Below are positions 15,262-24,278 of a DNA stretch of 64,000 bases, piece after piece. The notes beneath the pieces are model-generated. The model worked only from the letters and a program-made list of their open reading frames with translations, did not search any database and was not told the origin of the DNA. Where the stretch lies: contig CAKTOW010000007.1 in assembly GCA_934590325.1 (NCBI GenBank), positions 1-64,000 of the forward strand. The letters are read 5' to 3'. Made by a program: the position numbers and the translations under genes. Each line of letters opens with the position of its first letter. The first letter of the stretch is position 1. The DNA is from an uncultured Oscillospiraceae bacterium. Lineage in GTDB: Bacteria > Bacillota > Clostridia > Oscillospirales > Oscillospiraceae.

Positions 15262-16905
15262 TTACTGACACATCAGGAACGCCTTCAGCGCCAGCTGGAA
15301 AGTCAGCATCTGCTCACTGTCGTTATAGTTCAGATCCAATATCTCGGCAATACGGTCCAACCGGTACAGCAGCGTATTCCGGTGGATAAACAGTGCCTTG
15401 GAGGTATTTACGGAGTTCTGACAGTTGTTGAAATAGGTCTCCAGCGTGTACAGCAGCTGGGTATTATGCTCCTCATCGTAAGCCAGCAGCGGCTTGATCC
15501 GCCGGATCAGTGCCAGCTTCGCATTGGGCGAGTCATAGATCAGTTCATAGAGGATATACCGCCGGTACGTGGCAATGCGCTCGTCGCATATCCTGCTGGC
15601 CAGATCCACCGTGCGGAGCGCCTGGGAATAGCTGCGGCAGAATTCCGCCAGCGAGGGCACCGGGTCACCGATGCCGAAGATCACACCCCGCTCCTGCCCC
15701 TTGGCACCGAGCATCTTCATCAGGTCTCCACAGTACTCCCGTACCAGCGCCACCTGCTCATACACGGGCAGGCTCTCACTCTGCTGCAGCACAAGGATCA
15801 CGTTGTTGTGCTTGGTGAAGGCATAGCTGATATTCCCGGACAGCATCTCCCACTTGTCCGCCAGCTGGCCGCGCAGCAGTGCGCTGGTGCCCAGCCACTC
15901 TGACGTCTGCACCAGCCGGTTCTGCCCGGTAAAAGAGATAAGCGCACAGACATAGGGCGAATACAACGGGATATTGCAGTAGTTGGCGGATTTGACGATC
16001 TCGCCGTAGGACAATGCCCCCTCCGTCACCAGGCCGTCCAGGAAGTGGTTGATCTCCCTGCTCCGGTAGGATGAGCCCCCGCGCTTTTTGATCAGCACCA
16101 GCGTGCAGGCGGCGGCAATACGACGGTACAACGTGTTCTCTTTCTCGGTCAGCGGCGCATTGGCGGGACAGATCACGCCCAGATATCCCATGATCTCCTG
16201 TTCGGAGTGGACGGGATAGATGTGTACGCATCTGTCCCCCTGCTGCAGGGGATAGACTCCGGCGGACAGCCCTGCTGTCCGCAATTTTTCTGCCTCCTTG
16301 ACGCGCTCCGGCGCGGAGAACAGCACCTGCCCCACAGCCAGTTCTTCCCGCAGTCCCGGTTGCAGCATTTGGGAAACACACTGTATCTTCCGGTTAGGTG
16401 TCATATACAGCAGCGGCACGTGCAGCAGCGGGCCGCACTTTTTCAGCAGATATTCCACCTCCGCGTGTCCCTGCAGCACATCAAACATGGCCTGATACAC
16501 CATCTGCAATGCCTGTTCCTCATTGATGCCGTAGACATATTTGCTGACGGCTTCGCTGATCTCGGACAGAGAGGTGTGGTAGGGGATGCGCATCAGCGGG
16601 AAGTGCAGTTCATCGGCCAGCTGCAGCATGGCCGGCGGTATCTCATGGAAATACCGCTTCATTTTAATAACAAGTCCGCCGGAGCCGCTGTCGGCCAGAT
16701 CCCGCAGCACCTTCTCCTGCTTCACCGGGTCGTCCAGCAAAAAATAGCCCGTAGTCAGCATGATCTCTCCGGCGCGCATCCAATTGACCATCTCCGGGTT
16801 ATCGAACATCACCGCGCCGGATATGGTGCGCTCCAGGCCGTCCGCACCGGCGGCCACCTCCACCACCCGCAGCTCATCCTGTTTCAGAAGCTCCCGCAGC
16901 GTCAT
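15262..16905 (-). CDS. PucR family transcriptional regulator
   Basis: 547 residues. The N-terminal ~125 residues match the purine-catabolism-regulator-like domain (MTLRELLKQDELRVVEVAAG, GEIMLTTGYFL, LHFPLMRIPY). The middle is a GGDEF-like regulator domain, and the C-terminus holds the PucR helix-turn-helix (TSKALFIHRNTLLYRLDRI). Such proteins sense a metabolite and control nearby catabolic or uptake genes. It is divergent from the LctP-type permease gene, with a perfect palindrome between them that is a likely operator. The start at 16905 has GGAGG eight bases upstream. It probably regulates the permease/amidohydrolase/antiporter set. Confidence 0.9.
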   Translation of the reverse strand: MTLRELLKQDELRVVEVAAGADGLERTISGAVMFDNPEMVNWMRAGEIMLTTGYFLLDDPVKQEKVLRDLADSGSGGLVIKMKRYFHEIPPAMLQLADELHFPLMRIPYHTSLSEISEAVSKYVYGINEEQALQMVYQAMFDVLQGHAEVEYLLKKCGPLLHVPLLYMTPNRKIQCVSQMLQPGLREELAVGQVLFSAPERVKEAEKLRTAGLSAGVYPLQQGDRCVHIYPVHSEQEIMGYLGVICPANAPLTEKENTLYRRIAAACTLVLIKKRGGSSYRSREINHFLDGLVTEGALSYGEIVKSANYCNIPLYSPYVCALISFTGQNRLVQTSEWLGTSALLRGQLADKWEMLSGNISYAFTKHNNVILVLQQSESLPVYEQVALVREYCGDLMKMLGAKGQERGVIFGIGDPVPSLAEFCRSYSQALRTVDLASRICDERIATYRRYILYELIYDSPNAKLALIRRIKPLLAYDEEHNTQLLYTLETYFNNCQNSVNTSKALFIHRNTLLYRLDRIAEILDLNYNDSEQMLTFQLALKAFLMCQ

Positions 16906-16984
16906 GAGTACGCCTCCCTTCGGCAAAACGCCAAAACACCCCCTATTTTGATGATACCATTATACCCCACAAGTGTAAATCACC

Positions 16985-17004
16985 TTTTGTGCAGACGCAC
17001 AAAA
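16985..17004. promoter_or_regulatory. Palindromic operator between pucR-like gene and permease
   Basis: TTTTGTGC-AGAC-GCACAAAA is a perfect 8-bp inverted repeat with a 4-base spacer in the divergent intergenic region. A further half site TTTGTGC occurs at 17018-17024. It is a good candidate binding site for the PucR-type regulator. Confidence 0.6.
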
Positions 17005-17100
17005 AACCGGGTGCGAATTTGTGCCGCGCGGCGGGCATGGCCGCTGAGATCGTGCTACCCTATAGGTGAAAAATACTTCAGGCCGCAAAAGAGGGAGCAC

Positions 17101-18687
17101 ATGAAAGTTACTGTTCTGACCTGGTGTGTCAGCTTTTTACCTATTCTGCTGTTGGTCATGCTGCTGGCGATTTTCCGCGTATCTACTGCCCGTGCCGCAG
17201 GCGTGACACTGCTGCTGACCGTGCTGTCCGCCTTAGTGGTGTACAAAGCGGACGTACAGCTGGTACTGTTCGAAAGTCTGAAAGGCGTGTGGAGCACCGC
17301 CACCATCCTGTATATCATCTTCCCCGCGCTGCTGCTGTACGAGCTTATCGCCGCCTCCGGCGCCATAGATGTGATGAACGACACCATGCGGCAGCTGAGC
17401 CCCCACGAGCTGTTCCGCATCCTGACAGTAGGTTGGGTATTCGTGGGCTTCCTGCAGGGCATCACCGGTTTCGGCGTTCCGGTCGCCATATGCGTCCCCA
17501 TGCTGGTGGCGCTGGGCGTCCGCCCCACCATGGCGGTCATCATCTCCCTGCTGGGCCAGGCCTGGGGCAACACCTTCGGCACGCTGGCTGTGGCCTGGGA
17601 CGTGCTGGTGCAGATCTCCGGCATCACCGGCACGGAGCTGCATCTGACCGCCCGCTACACCGCCCTGCTCCTGTGGATACTGAACCTGGCCGCCGGCGCA
17701 TTGATCTGCTGGCTGTATGACCGGGGCCGCGGACTGCGGCAGGGCGCCGTATTCGTCCTCGTGATCTCCCTGATACACGGCGGCGGCGAACTGCTGGTCG
17801 CACAGTACAACTCGTCTATCGCGGCCTTTATCCCCGCCACCGTGGCCATGGCCGCCATACTCCCCCTGTCCCGCCTGCCCATGTACCGCAGGGCATACGC
17901 CTGTGAGGCCAGCCCCATGATGGCGCGCCGGACCCCTGCAGCAAGCGCAGAAAAGCCCCGCGGCCCCGTTTGGCTGTACTTCGCCCCCTATGTGGTGCTG
18001 ATCCTTGTCACCGTGGTCCTGCTGGTGATCCCTCCCGTCCACGAACTGCTGAGCCGCTGGAGCGTGGGGTTCGCCTTCCCTGAGACCCATACCGCCTATG
18101 GCATCGTCAATGCCGCCACGGCCAAGTACTCCCCCTTCCACCCGCTGGTGGATTCCGGCACCGTACTGCTGCTGACCTGTATCATCAGCTACGCCCTGCT
18201 CCGCAGCCGCGGTCTGCTGGAGCGTTCACAGCTCCGCACCATGCTGTCTCGGACACTGCAGAAAACAAGACCCGTAGCCGTATCCCTGATCCTGCTGCTG
18301 ATCATCTCCAAGCTCATGAGCGGCAGCGGCCAGACGCTGGTGCTGGCGCAGGGCATCACCCACGTCATGGGCCGGTGGTACGCGCTGCTGGCCGGTGTAC
18401 TGGGTGTCATAGGCTCTTTTGTCACCGGCAGCAACATGTCCTCCAACATCCTGTTCACCGACGTGCAGGTGAACGTAGCCGCTGACCTCGGTGTCAGCAG
18501 TAGCCCCCTGCTGGCGGCGCAGACCGCCGGCGCCTCCGCCGGCAGCATGATCTCCCCCAGTAAGATCATCCTGGGCACCACCGCCGGCGGTGTACCCGGC
18601 GAGGAGGGCACGGTACTGCGCTTCACGCTGCTGACGGCAGCGATCATCACTTTGGTCACTGGGGTGATCTGCTGGATCATCCTGTAA
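17101..18687 (+). CDS. L-lactate permease family transporter (LctP type)
   Basis: 528-residue integral membrane protein with about 12-14 hydrophobic segments. Family hallmarks of the LctP lactate/glycolate permeases are present: GFLQGITGFGVPVAI in the first half, and GSFVTGSNMSSNILF and SAGSMISPSKI in the second. Known members co-transport 2-hydroxy acids with H+. It is the first gene of a plus-strand cluster with an amidohydrolase (19 bases downstream) and an NhaC-type antiporter, so the real substrate may be an N-acylated or amidated acid rather than lactate (inference). RBS GAGGGAG precedes the start. Confidence 0.9.
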   Translation: MKVTVLTWCVSFLPILLLVMLLAIFRVSTARAAGVTLLLTVLSALVVYKADVQLVLFESLKGVWSTATILYIIFPALLLYELIAASGAIDVMNDTMRQLSPHELFRILTVGWVFVGFLQGITGFGVPVAICVPMLVALGVRPTMAVIISLLGQAWGNTFGTLAVAWDVLVQISGITGTELHLTARYTALLLWILNLAAGALICWLYDRGRGLRQGAVFVLVISLIHGGGELLVAQYNSSIAAFIPATVAMAAILPLSRLPMYRRAYACEASPMMARRTPAASAEKPRGPVWLYFAPYVVLILVTVVLLVIPPVHELLSRWSVGFAFPETHTAYGIVNAATAKYSPFHPLVDSGTVLLLTCIISYALLRSRGLLERSQLRTMLSRTLQKTRPVAVSLILLLIISKLMSGSGQTLVLAQGITHVMGRWYALLAGVLGVIGSFVTGSNMSSNILFTDVQVNVAADLGVSSSPLLAAQTAGASAGSMISPSKIILGTTAGGVPGEEGTVLRFTLLTAAIITLVTGVICWIIL

Positions 18688-18706
18688 TAAGAAAGGAGAG
18701 CAAATC

Positions 18707-20311
18707 GTGAAAACTTTGTTCCGCAACGGCAGCATCCACACCATGAACGGCACAGAGGTCGTTCATTCCCTGCTGGTGGAGGACGGCCGCATCCTGGCCG
18801 TGAACTGCGGCGTCCCCTCCGGCGAGTGTCAGGTGGTGGATCTGCACGGCAAGGCCGTGCTGCCCGGCTTCCACGACAGCCACGAGCACTTCCTCTGCTA
18901 TGCCACGGATAAGGAGAAGATCAACTTCTTCGGCATCCGCTCTCTGGAGGAAATGGCCCAGCGCACCCGCCAGTACATCGCCGACCGCGGCATTAAGAAG
19001 GGCGAGTGGATCCAGGGCGGCGGCTGGAACGAAAACGAGTTCGACGCGCCCGTTCTGCCCTCCCGGCAGGATCTGGACAAGTTCTGCCCGGACAACCCCG
19101 CCATCTTTACCCGTGCCTGCTGCAGCGTGGCCGTGGCCAACACCGCCGCTCTGAAGGCCGCCGGCATTTTCGATGATCCCCCCACGCTGCAGGACGGTCA
19201 CATCGTGGTGGATGAAAACGGCGTCCCCACCGGTATGCTCCACGAGCGTGCCCGGCACCTGGTCTACGACATCCTGACCAAGTACACCAAGGAACAGCTG
19301 AAGCAGTTCATCCTGGACTATCAGAAGGATCTGCTGTCCACCGGCCTGACCACCGTACAGACTGACGACTTCAAGCTGTGGGACGCCACCATCGACGACA
19401 TCCTGGCCGCCTATGAGGAACTGGACAAGGAGGGCAAGCTGAACGTGCGTTTCATCCAGCAGCTCCGCCTCATCACCGACGCGCAGCTGGAGGACTACCT
19501 CCACCGCCACAGCGGCCGCACCGGCGACGGCAGTGAGTTCTTCAAGATCGGCGCCTTCAAGCTGCTGCCCGACGGTTCCCTGGGCGGAAAGACCGCCGCG
19601 CTGCGCGAGCCCTATGAGGGTGACCCGGAGAACAAGGGCATCTTCGTCTATGACAAGAAGGTGTTCTATGACCTGCTGGAGAAGGCCTACCGCAACGGCC
19701 TGCAGCTGGCCATCCACGCCATCGGTGACTACACCATGGACGTGATCCTGGACTGCTACGAGAAGATCGTCGCCAAGTACCCCAAGCCCGACCCCCGGTT
19801 CCGCATCATCCACTGTCAGATCACCAGCGAGGATATTCTGGACCGCTTCGCCCGCAATGGTGTTCTGGCGGACATCCAGCCGCTGTTCATCCGCGCGGAT
19901 ATGGAGATCGCCGAGGAATTGCTGGGCAAGGAGCGTGTCTCCACCTCCTATGCCTGGAAGACCATGCTGGACAAGGGCATCCACGTTTCCGGCAGCTCCG
20001 ACGCCCCCGTGGAATCCTTTGACCCCATCCTGGCTATCCACTGCGCCGTCACCTCTCAGAATTTGGATGGGCAGCCTGCGGGCGGCTGGCTGCCGCAGCA
20101 GAAGCTGACCGTGCAGGAGGCCGTAGCGCTGTACACCACCGGCTCCGCCTACACCAGCTACGAGGAAAACGTCAAGGGCAAGCTGTGCCCCGGCTATCTG
20201 GCGGACTTCATCGTCCTGTCCCAGGACATCTTCTCCGTCCCGGAGAACGAGATCATCCGCACCAAAGTTGAGCAAACCTACTTGGGAGGTAAGTTGGTAT
20301 ATTCCCGTTGA
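18707..20311 (+). CDS. Amidohydrolase family 3 protein (YtcJ-like)
   Basis: 534 residues, GTG start with AAAGGAGAG seven bases ahead. It is a metal-dependent hydrolase of the amidohydrolase superfamily: N-terminal beta region and metal-binding HDSHEH near residues 62-67 (PGFHDSHEHF), then WIQGGGWNENEF typical of YtcJ/AepA-like enzymes, a GDGSEFFKIGAFKLLPDGSLGG strap written in two conserved parts, AIHAIGD, CQITSEDI and SGSSDAPVE, the last supplying the catalytic Asp. No signal peptide, so cytoplasmic. Placed between two transporters it probably hydrolyses the imported compound; the substrate is unknown. Confidence 0.88.
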   Translation: MKTLFRNGSIHTMNGTEVVHSLLVEDGRILAVNCGVPSGECQVVDLHGKAVLPGFHDSHEHFLCYATDKEKINFFGIRSLEEMAQRTRQYIADRGIKKGEWIQGGGWNENEFDAPVLPSRQDLDKFCPDNPAIFTRACCSVAVANTAALKAAGIFDDPPTLQDGHIVVDENGVPTGMLHERARHLVYDILTKYTKEQLKQFILDYQKDLLSTGLTTVQTDDFKLWDATIDDILAAYEELDKEGKLNVRFIQQLRLITDAQLEDYLHRHSGRTGDGSEFFKIGAFKLLPDGSLGGKTAALREPYEGDPENKGIFVYDKKVFYDLLEKAYRNGLQLAIHAIGDYTMDVILDCYEKIVAKYPKPDPRFRIIHCQITSEDILDRFARNGVLADIQPLFIRADMEIAEELLGKERVSTSYAWKTMLDKGIHVSGSSDAPVESFDPILAIHCAVTSQNLDGQPAGGWLPQQKLTVQEAVALYTTGSAYTSYEENVKGKLCPGYLADFIVLSQDIFSVPENEIIRTKVEQTYLGGKLVYSR

Positions 20312-20362
20312 CATCCCCTTTCCCACGCATCAGAATAAGACGATACAAGAGAGGAGAGAATC

Positions 20363-21991
20363 ATGAAAAAGAAAAGAAATCTTATCGGTGTATGTCTGGT
20401 GGCCGTTCTCATGCTGGCTCTGACCGTTATCGGCTACGCCGCCGGTGACGGCGAAGCGGCACCGGAGTACGGCGCATGGTGCCTGGTCCCCCCGCTGGTC
20501 ACCATCGTCCTGGCCTTCGTCACCAAGCAGACCATCATCTCCATGTTCATCGGCATCTGGGTAGGTGCCACCATCATTCACCATTTCAACCCCATTGACG
20601 GCCTGATCGGCAGCTTCACCGGGTACCTGGTGCCCTCTGTTGCCGACAGCTGGAACGCGGGTATGCTGATCATCATGGCGCTCATCGGCGGCTTCATGTA
20701 TATGCTCAGCGCCTGCGGCGGCGCGGAGGCCTTCGGCCGCTGGGCCGAGAAGGTGGCCAACAACCGCAAAAAGAGCCAGCTGCTGGCCTGGATCGCCCCC
20801 TTCGTGTTCATCTTCAACCAGGGCTGTCTGCTGGTGGGTGTCATCATGCGTCCTGTTACCGACAAGACCCACATCTCCCGCGTAAAGCTGGCCTATATCA
20901 CCGACGCCATGGGCGCGCCGCTGGTCTCCATGTCCCCCATCAGCGATAACGGCGTGTACCTGGTGGGTCTGCTGGCCGCTGAGATCGCCGCCCTGAACCT
21001 CACCGGTGTGGGTGCCTACGACCTGTATTTCGGCATGTTCCAGTTCAACCTGTACGGCGTGTTCTCCGTCATCACCGTCCTGCTGGTCATCCTGTTCGGT
21101 CTGGATGTCGGCCCCATGTACAAGGCCGAGAAGCTGGCCATCGAGACCGGCAAGACCTACAGCGATACCGACAACCTGATCGCTACTCCTCCCGAGACCG
21201 ACTTCGCCGAGGACTGCAAGCTGAGCATGGCCAACTTCCTGGCTCCCATGATCACCCTGATCCTCACCATCTTCGCCGTGGTGTTCTACACCGGCCAGAT
21301 CTGGGTCAACGGCTTCATCGGCTGCTTCGGCCACGCCAATATCCAGATGGCTATCGCCATGTGCTTCCTCACCGGCTCCATCGCCGCCGGCATCGCGGGC
21401 ATCAAGTCCAAGCTCATCACCCTGGGCGGCGCCATCGACAAGTGGACCAAGGGCGCGGCCAGCATGATGCAGGTCATTATGATCCTCGTGTGCGCGTGGA
21501 GCATCAGCAGCCTGACCAAGTCCATGAACATCGGCCAGTTCCTCACCGGCGTGGTGCAGGATTCCATCCCCGCAGCGCTTATCCCCGCCATCCTGTTCCT
21601 GATCGGCGTGGTGGTGTCCTTCGCCACCGGCAGCTCCTGGGGCGTCTGGGCCCTCGGAATGCCCATCGCCCTGCCCATGGCCAACGCAATGGGCATTCCC
21701 CTGACGCTTGCCATCGGCGCGGTCGTTTCCGGCGGTCTGTTCGGCGACCACTGCTCCCCTATCTCCGATACCACCATCCAGTCCTCCACCAGTGCCTGCT
21801 GCGACCATCTGCAGCACGTCAAGACCCAGCTGCCCTATGCGCTGACAGTGGGTATCTCCTCCCTGGTCGGCTTCCTGTTCGCCGGGTTGGTGGCTCCCGC
21901 ACTGGCACTGCCCGTGACCCTGGTGTGCATCGTCGCCGCCCTGCTGGTCATGAAAAACATCTCCCGCAAACAGGCCGCTGCGGCTGCCTGA
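20363..21991 (+). CDS. NhaC-family Na+/H+ antiporter
   Basis: 542 residues with about 12 transmembrane segments, preceded by AGAGGAGAG. Hallmarks of the NhaC family are clear: SPISDNGVYLVG in the first half and GGLFGDHCSPISDTTIQSS in the second. Members exchange Na+ for H+, or in some cases couple Na+/H+ to organic acids such as malate or lactate. It ends the permease-amidohydrolase cluster and is followed by two terminators, so it is likely part of the same regulated unit, for ion recycling or product export (inference). Confidence 0.9.
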   Translation: MKKKRNLIGVCLVAVLMLALTVIGYAAGDGEAAPEYGAWCLVPPLVTIVLAFVTKQTIISMFIGIWVGATIIHHFNPIDGLIGSFTGYLVPSVADSWNAGMLIIMALIGGFMYMLSACGGAEAFGRWAEKVANNRKKSQLLAWIAPFVFIFNQGCLLVGVIMRPVTDKTHISRVKLAYITDAMGAPLVSMSPISDNGVYLVGLLAAEIAALNLTGVGAYDLYFGMFQFNLYGVFSVITVLLVILFGLDVGPMYKAEKLAIETGKTYSDTDNLIATPPETDFAEDCKLSMANFLAPMITLILTIFAVVFYTGQIWVNGFIGCFGHANIQMAIAMCFLTGSIAAGIAGIKSKLITLGGAIDKWTKGAASMMQVIMILVCAWSISSLTKSMNIGQFLTGVVQDSIPAALIPAILFLIGVVVSFATGSSWGVWALGMPIALPMANAMGIPLTLAIGAVVSGGLFGDHCSPISDTTIQSSTSACCDHLQHVKTQLPYALTVGISSLVGFLFAGLVAPALALPVTLVCIVAALLVMKNISRKQAAAAA

Positions 21992-22013
21992 GCGATCTCC
22001 CTTACCTCCCCCC

Positions 22014-22050
22014 AAAAAGGAAACCGCCCCACCGGGCGGTTTCCTTTTTA
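22014..22050 (+). terminator. Terminator of the permease-antiporter unit
   Basis: AAAAAGGAAACCGCCC / GGGCGGTTTCCTTTTT with a short loop: a classic bidirectional hairpin with T run. Confidence 0.9.
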
Positions 22051-22061
22051 CTTTCCGGCCG

Positions 22062-22096
22062 CAAAAGAGGACCGTCCGCCGGACGGTCCTCTTTTG
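22062..22096. terminator. Second, adjacent terminator
   Basis: GCAAAAGAGGACCGTCCG / CGGACGGTCCTCTTTTG, a perfect palindrome with flanking A/T runs. It separates the antiporter gene from the convergent minus-strand pseudogene. Confidence 0.85.
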
Positions 22097-22101
22097 TGTG
22101 T

Positions 22102-22402
22102 TTACTCGTGCTCCCGCTTCCGCCGGAAGGTCAGCATCACCACACCGGTACAGCCCATCAGCTCCTCGCTGCCGCGGATGGCGTTCTGTGCAGGATTTTC
22201 CGTGCTGTGGGGCGGTTCCGTGATACCCATGCTGATGGAAGGTGACCACGGCATACTTGCCGTCCTCCTCCGGGGTAAAGACCCAGGTGGCCGTGCAGCC
22301 ACCGATACCTGGGCAGAAGTACGGCTCCGCCCACGCGGCCGTGGGCGGCAGGCTGGACGCCATCACAAGGCACATGAACAGACTGATGATGCGTTTTTTC
22401 AT
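22102..22402 (-). pseudogene. Decayed small surface protein
   Basis: It begins with an intact signal peptide almost identical in pattern to that of the giant surface protein (MKKRIISLFMCLVMASSLPP, cleavage after AWA), then about 45 residues including TWVFTPEEDGKYAVVTFHQHG. A frameshift near 22210 moves coding to another frame ending SEELMGCTGVVMLTFRRKREHE. The product would be a truncated relic of the same surface-protein family, lacking any binding domain. Confidence 0.6.
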
Positions 22403-22532
22403 GCTTCTTTCCTCGCTTCCATAAATGCAGTGTTTTCCACTTTACGTTATCCGTTATATTTTAGCCGCGTTTCCAATATCTGCAAATCAGTCACAAGTAT
22501 GAATCCGGGCTCATACCTCCCTTTTCCGGGCA

Positions 22533-22560
22533 CAAAAAAAGACCGCGCCTGCGGTCTCTC
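22533..22560 (-). terminator. Terminator of the ThrE-type exporter gene
   Basis: AGACCGC / GCGGTCT hairpin followed on the minus strand by TTTTTTT, immediately past the stop. Confidence 0.8.
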
Positions 22561-22565
22561 TTTGT

Positions 22566-23783
22566 TCACTTTCCCATATTGCGGTTGGCAATGCGGAACA
22601 CCGTGGACACCAGCAGTATGCCCACCGCCAGCGACCCGGCGATGCCGATGGTCTCCAGCCCCTTGCCCACGGCGTCCATCATGTCGCCCTCCAGCCCCAG
22701 GCTCATGGTGTAGTACACGCCCGCGCCCGGCAGCAGCGGCAGTATGGCGATGACGAGATAGGGCATGGCGGGGCACTTGCGCACCCGGGCCATGAGCTCG
22801 GCGTACAGCGCGGCGAACACCGCCGCGAACAGGTTTGCGCCGTACACGTCGCACCCCAGGGCCAGGCAGAGCAGGTACAGCATCCATGTGGCCACGCCCC
22901 CGGCGATACACAGCACGAAGCCCCGCCCGTGTACGTTGAACAGCACGCCGAAGCCGCAGCACCCGACGAACACCGCCGCCGCCTGCGCCCAGGCGGGCCA
23001 GCTGACGATGTCGCCGCCGGTCTGGCCGTACAGTCCCGCCGTCAGGTGCCAGGCGGCCGCCGTGCCCAGCGCGATAGCCAGTGCGGTCAGCACCACCTGC
23101 ACGATGCGGAAGATGCCGGAGTTGGTGTCGCCGTAGATGATGTCGCGCATGGAATTGGTAATGGGCAGGCCGGGCACCAGTATCATCAGCGCGCCGATGA
23201 TGGCCGCGTCCGGACTGTCCAGCCATCCCATGCCCGCCGCCGCGTAGGCGGGCAGCGCCATCAGGCACGAGGCCAGTATGGTGCTGAAGAACGGGTTGGC
23301 CTCGCGCCTGTCCATGAAGCGTGTCACCACCCCGATGACAAGGCCCATCAGCCCCGCCCACAGGCAGTCCCGCAGCGTTCCGCCGAACACCAGGCAGAAG
23401 CCCAGGCCCACCAGCAGGTGCCCCAGATAGGCCACGCCGGTGGTATACCCCCGGCAGGCCGCCAAAGTCTCCCGCAGCCATGCCGCCGCCTCGTCCACCT
23501 CCGGCTTTTCCGCGCAGATGCGGCGGCTGAGCGCGTTGAGCTTTTCCAGCTTCTCCAGGTCGTTGCCATGAAATCCGATGCGCCGCATGATCATCAGCGG
23601 CTTGCCGTTGGCGGCCTCCAGACTGACGGACACACAGTTGGGTATGGCGAACACCTCGCACTCTACGCCGTAGGCCCTCAGTATGCGGTGTATGGTGTCC
23701 TCCACCCGGAAGGTCTCCGCCCCGGACATAGCCAGGTGGTATCCCATGGTGGCCGCCAGGTCGGTCAGCAGATAATAGTCCAT
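22566..23783 (-). CDS. ThrE-type threonine/serine exporter, fused two-domain form
   Basis: 405 residues. The N-terminal ~250 residues are the ThrE/DUF1212 part (AMSGAETFRVEDTIHRIL, SVSLEAANGKPLMIMRRIG, PGLPITNSMRDIIYGD); the C-terminal ~140 residues are the smaller partner domain (DUF3815/ThrE_2-like, ending LPLLPGAGVYYTMSLGLEG). In many Firmicutes these are two adjacent genes; here they are one polypeptide with about ten membrane segments. Corynebacterium ThrE exports threonine and serine; the substrate here is inferred only. Start ATG at 23783 with CAGGAGA at 8 bases. Confidence 0.88.
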   Translation of the reverse strand: MDYYLLTDLAATMGYHLAMSGAETFRVEDTIHRILRAYGVECEVFAIPNCVSVSLEAANGKPLMIMRRIGFHGNDLEKLEKLNALSRRICAEKPEVDEAAAWLRETLAACRGYTTGVAYLGHLLVGLGFCLVFGGTLRDCLWAGLMGLVIGVVTRFMDRREANPFFSTILASCLMALPAYAAAGMGWLDSPDAAIIGALMILVPGLPITNSMRDIIYGDTNSGIFRIVQVVLTALAIALGTAAAWHLTAGLYGQTGGDIVSWPAWAQAAAVFVGCCGFGVLFNVHGRGFVLCIAGGVATWMLYLLCLALGCDVYGANLFAAVFAALYAELMARVRKCPAMPYLVIAILPLLPGAGVYYTMSLGLEGDMMDAVGKGLETIGIAGSLAVGILLVSTVFRIANRNMGK

Positions 23784-23968
23784 AAAACAGTTCTCCTGTG
23801 CAGCACAGTATCCTTGCGCGCGGCACACACCGCCGCGACCGACAGTATAGACGCGGCGGCGCGAAATGTCAACAGCTGCGGCATGGGGAAAATAGACAGA
23901 TCGCGGCGCGGCCGGGCATCGGTTTTGTATACCGCCCCGGCCGCGCCGCAGCCCGCGCTGCAAATATC

Positions 23969-24214
23969 TTATTCGCCCCTGCTTCTCTTCTCTGCGCACG
24001 TATAGCAGTATCCCTCATCATCGATGAAGCTATATATGCCGCATCTCTTGCACGAGCCCCGCTTCCCGTCGCCGATGATCACCTTCTTGCAGGGTTCCAC
24101 GCTCTGGCCCACGGTCAGCTTCTTGCTCAGGTCCAGCTTCTTGCCGCCGCCCACCTCCGCGAGCTCCTCCTCAGTCAGTTCAACGCCTGCCATGCTGTTC
24201 TTTTCCTCTTTCAT
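23969..24214 (-). CDS. Double-glycine leader peptide with zinc-ribbon-like core (bacteriocin-type precursor)
   Basis: 81 residues, start with AAAGGAG ahead. Residues 11-24 (VELTEEELAEVGGG) form a double-glycine leader of the C39-peptidase type, with predicted cleavage after VGG. The remaining ~58 residues contain Cys42 and a C-x2-C-x11-C-x2-C array (Cys55, 58, 70, 73) resembling a zinc ribbon, plus many Lys. It is the last gene of a minus-strand set with two ABC transporters and a small HlyD-like protein, 64 bases after the second ABC gene. No lanthionine synthetase, cyclodehydratase or radical-SAM gene is nearby, so the product may be an unmodified metal-binding or disulfide peptide. Function unknown: antimicrobial, signal or metallophore are possible. 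Confidence 0.8.
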   Translation of the reverse strand: MKEEKNSMAGVELTEEELAEVGGGKKLDLSKKLTVGQSVEPCKKVIIGDGKRGSCKRCGIYSFIDDEGYCYTCAEKRSRGE

Positions 24215-24278
24215 TTTGTTTCTCCTTTCATTATTTGCACCGGGTCCATGTGTTACGCCCGGTCCGCGCATATATGCA

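Noticed and set aside
20330..22100. Continuation of the small surface-protein frame through the NhaC gene on the minus strand
   Set aside because: Only the first ~75 codons from 22402 look genuine; the rest is the shadow of the antiporter gene and crosses two terminators.
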